Assembly (NCBI RefSeq): GCF_010378095.1
Contig: NZ_WNJL01000001.1
Location: forward strand, 62,001 to 126,000
DNA: 64,000 nucleotides
Reading direction: 5' to 3'
Source: Acidithiobacillus ferrianus
GTDB lineage: Bacteria; Pseudomonadota; Gammaproteobacteria; Acidithiobacillales; Acidithiobacillaceae
In this document: positions 27,693-36,533 of the stretch, piece by piece
Layout: each line of letters starts with the position of its first letter
Position numbering within the stretch: position 1 is the first letter of the stretch
Position numbers and translations under genes: made by a program
Notes under the pieces: generated by a model
Database searches by the model: none
Told to the model about the DNA's origin: nothing
What the model saw: the letters and a program-made list of their open reading frames with translations, nothing else

Positions 27693-28037
27693 GTGGAGTG
27701 GGCCGATAAGCCGGGTTCTGTCGTGGACGACCATTCCTCTAGGCCAGCACTTGCGCACTGGCTCCAGCAACCTACCCGCATGCACCGCGGGCCACGGTAT
27801 CGCATGCCTATTTGGTCTTGCTCCGGGCGGGGTTTTCCCTGCCATTTCCGTTACCGGAAATGCGGTGCGCTCTTACCGCACCTTTTCACCCTTACCGGCG
27901 CTCGCGCGCTTGGCGGTATATTTTCTGTGGCACTTTCCGTAGGCTCACGCCTCCCGGCCGTTAGCCGGCGCCTTGCCCTATGGAGCCCGGACTTTCCTCC
28001 CCGGATTGCTCCGCGGCGGTCGTCTGGCCCACTCCGC
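27693..28037 (-). ncRNA. rnpB: RNase P RNA, bacterial type A
   Basis: Catalytic RNA of RNase P, which trims tRNA 5' leaders. On the minus strand the universal 5' core (GGAGGAAAGTCCGGGCTCC) is followed by GCCGGCTAACGGCCGG-like P3/P4 region, the central GGTAAGGGTGAAAAGGTGCG and AACCCCGCCCGGAGCAAGACC, and the 3' core ACAGAACCCGGCTTAT. The P1 stem is 10 bp: GGAGTGGGCC near 28035-28026 pairs with GGCCCACTCC at 27704-27695, which fixes both ends to within a few bases. Length about 345 nt is normal. It is transcribed toward mraZ from its own promoter. Confidence 0.97.
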
Positions 28038-28042
28038 CGCCG

Positions 28043-28071
28043 ATGATACCCGTTTTGCGACACCCTGTCAG
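28043..28071 (-). promoter_or_regulatory. Promoter of rnpB
   Basis: Minus strand: CTGACA (28071-28066), exactly 17 bases, TATCAT (28048-28043). Transcription would begin near 28036, precisely at the 5' base of the RNase P P1 helix, which supports both assignments. Confidence 0.75.
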
Positions 28072-28169
28072 AGAAACATGCAGACTTGGACTCCGCGCAT
28101 TATACTGTGAGGCGCGGAGATACGAAGCGCCGCGGTGGGGCCGGTATCCACAGGAAGGAGCGAAAAGTC

Positions 28170-28436
28170 ATGACCGATGATCATTTTCTGGATGAAGCAC
28201 GGGAGGTGCCTTCGATCGCACCCATGGAGCGGGTGGTGGCCTGGTCGGTCTTCCGGAGTCGCGAGGACGCGCGCCATCTGCTGGAACATGTGTATCTGGC
28301 GCCGGGACAAGGCCTCGTCGGCGGGCATGGCCGGGACAGCGTCGCCCCATACTGGTGGGTGGGGGTGCAGGTGCGGGACCTCAGTCAGTGGGGGAATGCG
28401 GCGGCGGTGAACAAGCGCGGCCGTCTCGGGGATTGA
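28170..28436 (+). CDS. Small protein of unknown function
   Basis: 88 aa from MTDDHFLDEAREVPS; AAGGAG lies 9 bases before ATG 28170. No signal peptide or membrane helix; the composition is acidic at the N-terminus with an aromatic stretch PYWWVGVQV near the middle. I do not recognise a family. The 3' end overlaps the convergent cca gene by 56 bases. The good ribosome binding site and protein-like composition support coding, but the antisense overlap is a caution. Confidence 0.6.
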   Translation: MTDDHFLDEAREVPSIAPMERVVAWSVFRSREDARHLLEHVYLAPGQGLVGGHGRDSVAPYWWVGVQVRDLSQWGNAAAVNKRGRLGD

Positions 28437-29760
28437 CTTCCGGTAGGCGTTGGCGTAGTGCGGCGAGCAGCCGTGGGCGGTCTTTTATGCCCATGGTCAC
28501 CTGTATTTCGTGGGCCAGTGTCAGTGCCTTGCCCAGTGTCGGACCGGGGACCATTCCCGAGGCCATGAGGTCCGACCCCTTCAGTAGCGGTTCCGGGAGG
28601 CTGGACCAAAGGTCCATTTCCTGCCAGACCTTGCGCGTGTGCGCAAGGGCCGGGGGGTGTTCCGTGCCCGCGCCGCGCGCATCCGCCAGTGCGACATCCA
28701 GCAACAAGGGACGGTCAGGGAGCCGCAGGGCCAGGCGCGCGTAGGCGGCGCGTCCGGCGCCGTCGCGGTGCAGGGCATAGGGCGCGCCATGCCAGCGGAT
28801 CAGCGGCAGGACTTGGCGGCTGACGCGGTTACCGGGAAAGTAGCGGCTCAGGAAGGCGCGAGCGGTGGCCAATGTCTGCTCGTGTCCGAAAGCCCGCCAG
28901 CGGCCTTGAGGATCGCGACGCGTCGTACTGGCCTTGCCCAGGTCGTGCAGCAAGGCACCCAGCATCAGGGGCAGGTCATGCGCCCGATCACCGCGGCGCA
29001 GTTGCCCCGCCGCCGCGAGCACGCGGCCGGTATGAATCCACACGTCGCCTTCCGGATGGGCATCGGGGCGTTGGGGCACGGCCTGCAGGGCGCGCAATTC
29101 CGGAAATTGGGTGATGGTCCCGGTGAGGGCCAGACCATCCCAGGCCCGGATCAGGTGCCCGCCGCGCAAGAGCAGGGCTTCCCATTCTTTGCGCAGCCGC
29201 TCCCCGGGAATGCCTTGCAGTCGCGGCGCCAGCTGGCGGCAGAGCGCGGCGCTCCGCGTTTCAATAGAAAAGCCCAGTTGTCCTGCGAGTCGCGCGGCGC
29301 GGAAGACGCGCAAGGGGTCTTCCGCGAAGGTGTCCGCCCCCACCATGCGTAGTCGTCGGGCGTGCAGGTCGGTCACGCCGCCGACACTGTCCAGAAGGCG
29401 TTGCGCCCCCCAGTCCCAGGCGAGGGCGTTGACCGAAAAATCCCGCCGCTGCGCGGCGATGGCCCAGGGTAAATGCGGGTCGACCCGTCCGCCCGGACCT
29501 TGTGGCAGGGAAATCTCGGCGCCGGTCACCACCCAGACCGCGCGGTGCCCCCCTATTCGTTGGGCGTTACAGGGAATCAGACATTCGGCCAGGCGCGCCT
29601 CGCTCAGTCCGTGAACTTCCAGATCCCAGTCGTGCGCGGGAATACCGAGCAGGGCATCCCGTGGCGCGCCCCCCACCACCAATACTCGCCCCCCTGCCCT
29701 TTGCAGGGCCGCTAGAACGGGGACCAGGGCGATGGGTGGCGAGAGCGGCAAGAGCGGCAA
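28381..29760 (-). CDS. cca: tRNA nucleotidyltransferase (CCA-adding) with HD domain
   Basis: 459 aa. The nucleotidyltransferase head has GGAPRD (30-35) and catalytic carboxylates in HDWDLEVHG (Asp44, Asp46), then RRDFSVNA (105-112) and EDPLRVFRAAR (147-157). An HD phosphohydrolase domain follows (LLHDLGKA, His272-Asp273), giving the bifunctional bacterial arrangement. It repairs or adds the 3' CCA of tRNA; the HD part may remove 2',3'-cyclic phosphates. It starts 5 bases after the acyl-CoA synthetase stop. The 3' end is antisense to the small gene at 28170. Confidence 0.92.
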   Translation of the reverse strand: MPLLPLSPPIALVPVLAALQRAGGRVLVVGGAPRDALLGIPAHDWDLEVHGLSEARLAECLIPCNAQRIGGHRAVWVVTGAEISLPQGPGGRVDPHLPWAIAAQRRDFSVNALAWDWGAQRLLDSVGGVTDLHARRLRMVGADTFAEDPLRVFRAARLAGQLGFSIETRSAALCRQLAPRLQGIPGERLRKEWEALLLRGGHLIRAWDGLALTGTITQFPELRALQAVPQRPDAHPEGDVWIHTGRVLAAAGQLRRGDRAHDLPLMLGALLHDLGKASTTRRDPQGRWRAFGHEQTLATARAFLSRYFPGNRVSRQVLPLIRWHGAPYALHRDGAGRAAYARLALRLPDRPLLLDVALADARGAGTEHPPALAHTRKVWQEMDLWSSLPEPLLKGSDLMASGMVPGPTLGKALTLAHEIQVTMGIKDRPRLLAALRQRLPEVNPRDGRACSPPPHSPTD

Positions 29761-29765
29761 AGGGG

Positions 29766-31502
29766 TCAGTCCTTGTGCATTTGCGCCAGCAGATCCGCGT
29801 AATGTTCGGCGACGACACGCCGTTTCACCTTGAGGGTGGGGGTCAGTTCTCCGCTGGCTTCCGTCAGTGCCGCCGGCAGCAGCGCAAAACGTCGCACCTG
29901 TTCATGGGCAGGCAAATCAGTGAGGGCGGCCGAGATGGTCGCGCGGATAGCCTTGCGTGCCATGGCGGCCTCCGCGTCGGCGCCTATCTGCTTTTGCAGA
30001 AGCTCCTGATTGGGAAAGATCAGCGCCATGAGATAGGGCATGCGATCACCGAAAATGACGGCCTGCTCAATGAGCGCTTGCGCCATCAGTCGCCTCTCGA
30101 TCTTTTGCGGGGGGATGTTCTCGCCCGCGGAATTGATGATCAGTTCCTTTTTGCGGTCAATGATGCTCAGGTAACCGTCGTGGTCCAGGCTGCCCACGTC
30201 GCCGGTATGTAGCCAGCCGTCCTCCATGAGCGTCTCGCGGGTGGCGCTCTCGTTGTTCCAGTAGCCCTGCATGACGGAGGGACCGCGCACCAGTATCTCG
30301 CCATCCGCCGCGACCCGCCCTTCCAGGTTGGGGAGGAAACGCCCAACGGTTCCGGGGCGAATGGCGGCCAGTGGATTGGCGGCGATCACCGGGCTCGCCT
30401 CGGTCATGCCGTAGCCCTCGACAATGGGCAGTCCCAGGTCAATGAAGAATCGGGTGATTTCGGCATCCAGCGGGGCGCCGCCGGAGACAAAGAAGCCTAA
30501 GCGTCCACCGAGCTTCTTGCGCAGATTGCGGACCAGCAGACGTCGCGTAATGGCGCGCTGCCAGCGTGGCGCGGGCGGGCGCTGCGATTCAAGGCCGGCC
30601 CCCCGGCGCAGGAAGCGGCCGAGCAGTCCGGTTCGTTCTTCAATACCTCGCCGCACCCGGCCATAGAGCAATTGGAACACCCGTGGCACGGCGACGACGA
30701 TGTCCGGATGGGCGGCCGCCATGTCGCGCAGCAGCGTATCCGGACGCTCCGCGTAAGCGACCTCCAGCCCCAGCAGGTAGGCACCGAAGTGTCCGGTGCC
30801 GCGCTCGAACACATGGGAGAGGGGTAGAATGGAGAGCAACCGCTGCCTGGCACGCAGCGGCACGAGCGGTACGAAGCCTTCGATATTGCTGAGGATATTA
30901 CCGTGACTGAGCATCACTCCCTTCGGCCAGCCTGTCGTTCCGGAGGTGTATACGATGGTGGCCGTCTGTCCGCGCTGCAGCGCCGCCAAACGCGCATCCA
31001 GCGCGCTGTCGGGCACCTCTGAACCCTCGTTTTCGAGGGTGGCCCAGCGCCGCAGACCGGCTTCCTGCGCGGCCGCCGCGTCGCGCAGCAGGATGCGATC
31101 GTGGGGTACACCCCAGTCTTCGCCCGACATGCGCTGCCACTCGCTGGTGCCTTCGAGGAGTATCAGTCCGGCGCCGCTGTCGCCCAGCACATAGTGAATC
31201 TCGCGTGGGCTGAAGGTCGGGTAGAGCGGGACGGTGATGGCGCCTATGCCGAGGATGGCGAAATCCATGATCGCCCAATCCAGTGAATTGGGTGCCATCA
31301 GAATGACCCGCTCGCCTTGGCGTATGCCCAGAGACAGGAGCCCCCGTGCCCGTGCCCTCACCCGGTTGGCGAAGGCGCCTGCCGTTAACGGCCGGAAAAT
31401 GTCTTCCTGCCGTTGCAAGGCGATCGTTCCTTCCGGGTCACGGGCGCAGCGCGCAAAGAGGCCTTCTGGTAAACTTCGAAAGCGGGCGAGGTCGAGGTCC
31501 AT
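29766..31502 (-). CDS. Long-chain acyl-CoA synthetase (AMP-binding family)
   Basis: 578 aa ANL-superfamily adenylating enzyme. P-loop TIVYTSGTTGWPKGVMLSHG (about 182-201), EGYGMTEASPVI, and the C-terminal TGDVGSLDHDGYLSIIDRKKELI hinge. It activates fatty acids to acyl-AMP and then CoA thioesters; the sequence resembles the FadD15/AMP-forming long-chain type. It begins one base after the sspA stop and precedes cca, so it is the middle gene of an sspA-acyl-CoA synthetase-cca operon. Chain-length preference cannot be read here. Confidence 0.88.
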   Translation of the reverse strand: MDLDLARFRSLPEGLFARCARDPEGTIALQRQEDIFRPLTAGAFANRVRARARGLLSLGIRQGERVILMAPNSLDWAIMDFAILGIGAITVPLYPTFSPREIHYVLGDSGAGLILLEGTSEWQRMSGEDWGVPHDRILLRDAAAAQEAGLRRWATLENEGSEVPDSALDARLAALQRGQTATIVYTSGTTGWPKGVMLSHGNILSNIEGFVPLVPLRARQRLLSILPLSHVFERGTGHFGAYLLGLEVAYAERPDTLLRDMAAAHPDIVVAVPRVFQLLYGRVRRGIEERTGLLGRFLRRGAGLESQRPPAPRWQRAITRRLLVRNLRKKLGGRLGFFVSGGAPLDAEITRFFIDLGLPIVEGYGMTEASPVIAANPLAAIRPGTVGRFLPNLEGRVAADGEILVRGPSVMQGYWNNESATRETLMEDGWLHTGDVGSLDHDGYLSIIDRKKELIINSAGENIPPQKIERRLMAQALIEQAVIFGDRMPYLMALIFPNQELLQKQIGADAEAAMARKAIRATISAALTDLPAHEQVRRFALLPAALTEASGELTPTLKVKRRVVAEHYADLLAQMHKD

Positions 31503-31503
31503 G

Positions 31504-32124
31504 TTAACGGAGGGACTTCTCGGCGGGAGTCAGGCTGCGCTTGAAACTCTCCATGTGGAAGAGACGATCCATGTAATCCCGTGTGGCGCGCGCCGCGGCG
31601 GGCAGGCTTATCTCCAGGACCGGCAGTCGCCACAACAGCGGAGCGATGGCGCAGTCGAGCACCGAGAGTTCGTCGCCGAACAGGAAACGTTGCTGGCTGA
31701 AAATACTGCTGAGTCCGGCGAGCGTGCTGCGGATCTGCTCTTTGGCGGTTTTACCGTGTTCGGCGCTGTAGCCGGCCTGAAAGAGCGGTGCGAACCAGTC
31801 GCGGTCGAAACGCAAGAGACCCAGGCGCACTTTGGCACGGGAGATGGGATCCACGGGAATCAGTGGCGGGTGGGGAAACCGCTCGTCCAGATACTCCATG
31901 ATGAGTACCGATTCGTGGACGGCCAGATCACGATCCACAAGGGTGGGCACTTGGTTGTAGGGGTTGAGTTCGGCAAGATCCTCGGGTTTGCTGGCGAGGT
32001 CGACATCGATGGTCTGATATTCCATGGCCTTCTCTTCCAGAACGAAGCGCACGCGGTGCGCGAAGACGCAATCGCTGCTGGAGTAGAGGGTCATCAGGGT
32101 TTTTTTGCTGCTGGGGGTTGCCAT
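31504..32124 (-). CDS. sspA: Stringent starvation protein A (SspA, GST fold)
   Basis: 206 aa. Thioredoxin-like N-terminal domain (MTLYSSSDCVFAHRVRFVLEEK, NPYNQVPTLVDRDLAVHESVLIMEYLDERFPHP) and a GST helical C-terminal domain, as in SspA, an RNA-polymerase-associated protein acting in starvation and acid tolerance in E. coli. AAGGA lies 10 bases before the ATG. Unusually sspB is not adjacent; it is 28 kb away. Confident at family level; other GST-fold proteins would lack the SspA-typical CVFAHRVRFVLEEK start. Confidence 0.88.
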   Translation of the reverse strand: MATPSSKKTLMTLYSSSDCVFAHRVRFVLEEKAMEYQTIDVDLASKPEDLAELNPYNQVPTLVDRDLAVHESVLIMEYLDERFPHPPLIPVDPISRAKVRLGLLRFDRDWFAPLFQAGYSAEHGKTAKEQIRSTLAGLSSIFSQQRFLFGDELSVLDCAIAPLLWRLPVLEISLPAAARATRDYMDRLFHMESFKRSLTPAEKSLR

Positions 32125-32164
32125 GATTTACGTCCTTGTCTTTAAAAGGGTCCGCTCTGGCGCA

Positions 32165-32198
32165 ACCGCCCTGCGGCGGTCGCGTCTCTGGTATTATA
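32165..32198 (-). promoter_or_regulatory. Candidate sspA promoter -10 and leader hairpin
   Basis: A consensus TATAAT lies on the minus strand (32198-32193), about 70 bases before the sspA ATG; no clear -35 was found. The leader downstream can fold a hairpin with 6-bp arms ACCGCC and GGCGGT around a 4-base loop (32165-32180), extended by CG pairs. No U-run follows, so it is not a standard terminator. Confidence 0.4.
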
Positions 32199-32300
32199 CA
32201 TAACCGGCCATGGCTTGGGGGATGTGTTTCGGGCGCCATCCCGGAAGGTATGCCCTCAGCCGATTGGTTGTATATAGACAACAGACGTTGTAAAGTGGGC

Positions 32301-32306
32301 TATAAC
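32301..32306 (+). promoter_or_regulatory. Candidate -10 element for lpxC
   Basis: TATAAC with the start site expected near 32313, giving a leader of about 40 bases. The -35 is unclear: TAGACA lies 20 bases upstream, longer than optimal. The stretch before it repeats GTTGT/ACAAC in alternating orientation. Confidence 0.3.
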
Positions 32307-32351
32307 ACTCAACGGGAGGGCGATCTTCGAGATCGCGGGATGCCACGTACC

Positions 32352-33266
32352 ATGATCCGTCAGCGCACACTCAAAAACATGATTTGGGGCACAGGTATCG
32401 GTCTGCATAGCGGCAGGAAGGTGTACATCGGTCTGCGTCCGGCACCGGTCAACACGGGTATCGTCTTCCATCGCAGCGATGTGGAAGGAGGGGCATGGAT
32501 TAAAGCGGATCCGTTGCACGTGGTGGACACCCGCCTTTCCACCAATATCGGCGATGGGCGGATGCGGGTAGGGACTATCGAGCACCTGATGTCGGCACTG
32601 GCTGGTCTGGGTATAGATAATGCGTATGTGGATCTGGATGGACCGGAAGTGCCGATCATGGACGGCAGCGCGGCGCCTTTCGTTTTTTTGATCCAATGCG
32701 CGGGAATCGAAGAGCAGAAAGTGCCCAAGCGGTTTATCCGCATCACCAAGCCGCTGAAGACGGAGGACGGGGATCGCTGGGTGAAGTTGGAGCCTTTTGA
32801 GGGCTTCAAAGTCAGTTTTACCATTGATTTCGACCATCCGGTGATGAAAAACGGGAGTCAGGAAGTGACGGTGGACTTTGCGCGGACTTCCTACCTCAAG
32901 GAGGTGGCGCGCGCGCGTACCTTCGGTTTCATGCGGGAGGTGGAGACCCTGAGGAGCATGGGCCTGGCGCTGGGCGGTAATCTGGATAACGCTATCGTCG
33001 TGGACGACTATCGTATCCTCAATGAAGAAGGACTGCGTTATACCAATGAATTTGTGCGTCATAAGGTACTCGATTCCATTGGCGACCTTTATCTGCTCGG
33101 CCATCCGTTGGTGGGTCATTTTTCCGGTTATAAGGCCGGGCACGCCCTCAACAACAGTTTGCTCCGCACTTTGCTGGAGCGACAGGATGCCTGGGAGTTC
33201 GTGGATTATTCCGAGAATCGCGCGCCGTTCTCTTTCGCCGAGGCGTTGGCGAGCGTTTCGGCCTGA
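32352..33266 (+). CDS. lpxC: UDP-3-O-acyl-N-acetylglucosamine deacetylase LpxC
   Basis: 304 aa from MIRQRTLKN, matching the family start; an in-frame ATG four codons earlier (32340) is possible. Zinc ligands and catalytic residues are visible: TIEHLMSAL (His78), DGSAAPFV, and [20 protein letters not shown] followed by KAGHALNN. It performs the committed step of lipid A synthesis, removing acetate from UDP-acyl-GlcNAc. lpxC normally ends the dcw region; here it lies upstream of secA, beyond rnpB. The 3' end overlaps the convergent dciA by 61 bases. Confidence 0.97.
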   Translation: MIRQRTLKNMIWGTGIGLHSGRKVYIGLRPAPVNTGIVFHRSDVEGGAWIKADPLHVVDTRLSTNIGDGRMRVGTIEHLMSALAGLGIDNAYVDLDGPEVPIMDGSAAPFVFLIQCAGIEEQKVPKRFIRITKPLKTEDGDRWVKLEPFEGFKVSFTIDFDHPVMKNGSQEVTVDFARTSYLKEVARARTFGFMREVETLRSMGLALGGNLDNAIVVDDYRILNEEGLRYTNEFVRHKVLDSIGDLYLLGHPLVGHFSGYKAGHALNNSLLRTLLERQDAWEFVDYSENRAPFSFAEALASVSA

Positions 33267-33721
33267 AGCATGTCTAGCGTGGCCGCCCAGCGGCGGAGCG
33301 CTGCGGCGACTGGTTCCGGCACCTGCTGCGTGACGGCCAGCAAGGACTGAGGAGCTGTGGGGGCGATGTGCGGGGTCTTCCGCAATTTGGAGGGCGGCTG
33401 CGACCATTGCGGCCAGGGCCTGACTGAGGCGTCAATGCGGATTGCCGGAGCTTCCGGAAAACGGTCGTTCCACTGTTTCAGCAGGGTTTTCTCATGGCGC
33501 CGCAGCCAGGAAATCCACACCGAACTCTGACAGAGCACCTTCAGCGTGCCTTTGGACCAGTCGACCAGCCAGGTGCGGTCCTGGGCTTCCAGCGGCAGCA
33601 GCGCGTTCCAAGCTGGCTGACGCTCGCGCAGCATCCGCGCGTGCCGGTAGATTTGCCCGATTTGCCCGGAGGGAACCTGGCGCACAGTGCGCCAGGCCGT
33701 GTGGTGTCGCTTATCATCCAT
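33206..33721 (-). CDS. DUF721/DciA-family protein (candidate replicative helicase loader)
   Basis: 171 aa. The N-terminal DUF721 domain contains the [27 protein letters not shown] stretch and [17 protein letters not shown] (about 36-87), followed by a Pro-rich, probably unstructured tail. DciA proteins load DnaB in bacteria that lack DnaC. A DUF721 gene between lpxC and secA is a recurrent proteobacterial arrangement, which supports the call. The tail is encoded antisense to the end of lpxC. It is divergent from secA across about 50 bases. Confidence 0.8.
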   Translation of the reverse strand: MDDKRHHTAWRTVRQVPSGQIGQIYRHARMLRERQPAWNALLPLEAQDRTWLVDWSKGTLKVLCQSSVWISWLRRHEKTLLKQWNDRFPEAPAIRIDASVRPWPQWSQPPSKLRKTPHIAPTAPQSLLAVTQQVPEPVAAALRRWAATLDMLQAETLANASAKENGARFSE

Positions 33722-33771
33722 AGGCTTTCATGCTACCCTGCTCAATATTTTTCACCTAGGCTCGTGTGCTC

Positions 33772-36519
33772 ATGTTTGGAACCATCATCCGCCATGTCGT
33801 CGGCAGTCGCAACGACCGCCTGATCAAGAAAGCCCGCGCCGTCGTGGCACAAGTCAACGCCCTGGAGGATCGCTACAAGGCCATGGACGATGCCACTCTC
33901 GCGGGGCAGACGGCCCTTTTCAAGGAGCGGGTGGCACGGGGGGAATCCCTCGACGCCGTGCTTCCCGAAGCCTTCGCCGTGGTACGCGAAGCGGCCGGAC
34001 GGGTGATGGGTATGCGTCATTACGACGTGCAGCTGATCGGCGGTTATATGCTGCACGCGGGCAAGATTGCGGAAATGCGCACTGGTGAAGGTAAAACCCT
34101 GGTCGCGACTTTGCCCGCCTATCTGAATGCACTGTTGGGTAAGGGGGTGCATGTGGTGACGGTCAATGATTACCTGGCGAGTCGCGATGCCCAATGGGTG
34201 GGCGTGATACATAGCTTTCTGGGCCTGAGCGTGGGCACCATTATTTCTGATCTGTCCAGCGAAGATCGTCGAGCCGCTTACGCTGCCGACATTACTTACG
34301 GCACCAATAACGAGTTCGGTTTTGACTATCTACGCGACAACATGGCGTTCTCGCCCGCTGATCGGGTACAGCGCAGCTTGCACTATGCCATCATTGACGA
34401 GGTGGATTCCATTCTCATTGATGAGGCGCGCACGCCGCTGATCATCAGTGGGCCTACGGAGGAAAATACCGATCTCTACTACCGGGTAGACCAACTCGTC
34501 GGATTTTTCGTGCCCGATGCGGATTACACCGTGGATGAAAAGGGCAAGCAGGTGATGCTTTCGGAAGAGGGCATCGAAAAGGCGGAGCGTTTGATGCGGG
34601 AAAGCGGCCTGCTCAAAGAGGGTAATCTCTACGACATCGGCAACGTGACGCTCGTCCATCACCTCAACCAGGCTTTGCGTGCTCACCTGATCTACCGGCG
34701 GGAGACGGACTATATCGTCCGTGATGGCGAAGTCTGCATCATCGATGAATTTACCGGGCGCATGATGTCCGGGCGGCGTTGGTCCGACGGTCTGCATCAG
34801 GCGGTGGAGGCTAAGGAGGGGGTCGAGGTGCAAAACGAGAACCAGACGCTCGCCTCCATCACCTTCCAGAATTACTTCCGCATGTATGACAAGCTCTCCG
34901 GCATGACGGGTACGGCCGACACCGAAGCCTTTGAGCTGAACCAGATTTATGGGCTGGAAGTGGTGGTGATCCCTACCCATCGCTCGGTACAGCGCAAGGA
35001 TTTTGCCGACCTCATCTACCGCACGGGGCAAGAGAAGTGGGCGGCCATCGTCGCCGATATTCGGGATTGCCAGGAGCGGGGGCAGCCGGTGCTGGTAGGT
35101 ACGACCTCCATAGAACACAACGAATTTCTGTCGCATCAGTTGACCCAGGCGCGAATTGCGCACGAACTGCTCAATGCCAAACAGCATCAGCGAGAGGCCG
35201 AGATCATCGCCCAGGCGGGTAAACCGGGGATGGTCACCATCGCCACCAATATGGCCGGACGCGGTACCGACATCGTGCTGGGCGGTAATGTCGGGCATCA
35301 GGTAGGCATGGTGCTCGCCGATCCGGATTTGGAAGAAGAAGAAAAAACCCGGCGGATAGCATCCCTCAAGAGTAGTTGGCAGGGTCTGCATGATGCGGCG
35401 GTGGCGGCGGGTGGCTTGCACATCATCGGCACGGAGCGGCATGAATCGCGGCGAATCGATAACCAGTTGCGGGGGCGTGCCGGTCGTCAGGGCGATCCAG
35501 GCACGACCCGTTTCTACCTTTCTCTGGAGGATCCGCTGATGCGCATCTTCGGCAGTGACCGCCTGGGTGGTCTGATGCAGAAGCTGGGGATGAAGCCGGG
35601 CGAGGCCATTGAGCATAGCTGGGTGACCAGGTCCATCGAGAATGCCCAGCGCAAGGTGGAAAGCCGCAACTTCGATATCCGCAAACAACTGCTGGAATAT
35701 GATGATGTGGCCAACGAGCAGCGCAAGATCATCTACCAGCAGCGCAATGCCTTCATGGATGCCGATGATGTCAGCAGCGAGATCGCGGTCCTGCGTGAAG
35801 ATGTCCTTGACGCCGTGCTCGCGGGCTATGCGCCTGAAGGCGTCATGGAGGAACAGTGGGATCTGCCTGGTCTGGAAACAGCGCTGGAGCGGGTGTTTGG
35901 TCTGCGGATACCGGTAGGGCAGTGGCTGGAGGAGGACAAGCGTTTGGCCTATGCGGCCCTGCGTGAACGGATCATGACCCTGGTGCTGGATAGTTACGCG
36001 GCCAAGGAAGCGATCATGGGCGGCGAAATGATCCGCCACTTCGAGAAATCCATTATGCTGCAGGTGCTGGACAGCCAATGGAAGGATCATCTGGCGAGCA
36101 TGGATCATTTGCGTGAAGGCATCCATCTGCGCGGTTATGCCCAGAAGAACCCCAAACAGGAATACAAGCGGGAGTCGCTGGCCATGTTTAATGCGATGCT
36201 GGAACGGGTACGGGAAGAAGTGGTCAGCGCCCTCTCCCGGATGCACGTGAGTCCGGCCCCGGAGGAGTCCGTGGACTGGGAGGCGATCGCCCGCGCCGCG
36301 CAGCCCCGGCATCTGCAGTTCTCCCACCCCGATTTTGCGGGGGCGGCAGGACCGATGGTGGAAGATGCCGGTCTCGCGGCGGCCGGTTTGGGGGTCGCCG
36401 GTGAACAGGGGTTGACGCACAACGGCCCCATGGTCATGGAGGACAAGGTGGGACGTAATCAGCCCTGTCCCTGCGGTTCCGGTAAAAAATACAAGCATTG
36501 TCACGGGCGGTTGCAATAA
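33772..36519 (+). CDS. secA: Preprotein translocase ATPase SecA
   Basis: About 915 aa. Walker A GEGKT (about 105-109), [20 protein letters not shown] with the Walker B/DEAD site, [14 protein letters not shown] in the second nucleotide-binding fold, [25 protein letters not shown] motif VI, and a C-terminal zinc-binding tail [14 protein letters not shown] that contacts SecB and lipids. It drives protein export through SecYEG. ATG 33772 is taken; GTG 33766 two codons earlier has a better-spaced AGG. The stop is 14 bases before argJ. Confidence 0.97.
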   Translation: MFGTIIRHVVGSRNDRLIKKARAVVAQVNALEDRYKAMDDATLAGQTALFKERVARGESLDAVLPEAFAVVREAAGRVMGMRHYDVQLIGGYMLHAGKIAEMRTGEGKTLVATLPAYLNALLGKGVHVVTVNDYLASRDAQWVGVIHSFLGLSVGTIISDLSSEDRRAAYAADITYGTNNEFGFDYLRDNMAFSPADRVQRSLHYAIIDEVDSILIDEARTPLIISGPTEENTDLYYRVDQLVGFFVPDADYTVDEKGKQVMLSEEGIEKAERLMRESGLLKEGNLYDIGNVTLVHHLNQALRAHLIYRRETDYIVRDGEVCIIDEFTGRMMSGRRWSDGLHQAVEAKEGVEVQNENQTLASITFQNYFRMYDKLSGMTGTADTEAFELNQIYGLEVVVIPTHRSVQRKDFADLIYRTGQEKWAAIVADIRDCQERGQPVLVGTTSIEHNEFLSHQLTQARIAHELLNAKQHQREAEIIAQAGKPGMVTIATNMAGRGTDIVLGGNVGHQVGMVLADPDLEEEEKTRRIASLKSSWQGLHDAAVAAGGLHIIGTERHESRRIDNQLRGRAGRQGDPGTTRFYLSLEDPLMRIFGSDRLGGLMQKLGMKPGEAIEHSWVTRSIENAQRKVESRNFDIRKQLLEYDDVANEQRKIIYQQRNAFMDADDVSSEIAVLREDVLDAVLAGYAPEGVMEEQWDLPGLETALERVFGLRIPVGQWLEEDKRLAYAALRERIMTLVLDSYAAKEAIMGGEMIRHFEKSIMLQVLDSQWKDHLASMDHLREGIHLRGYAQKNPKQEYKRESLAMFNAMLERVREEVVSALSRMHVSPAPEESVDWEAIARAAQPRHLQFSHPDFAGAAGPMVEDAGLAAAGLGVAGEQGLTHNGPMVMEDKVGRNQPCPCGSGKKYKHCHGRLQ

Positions 36520-36533
36520 GGGAAGCGTAAGCC

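Noticed and set aside
28149..28157. TATCCACAG resembling a DnaA box
   Set aside because: Single imperfect copy, no AT-rich unwinding region or further boxes beside it, and no dnaA/gidA-type origin genes.
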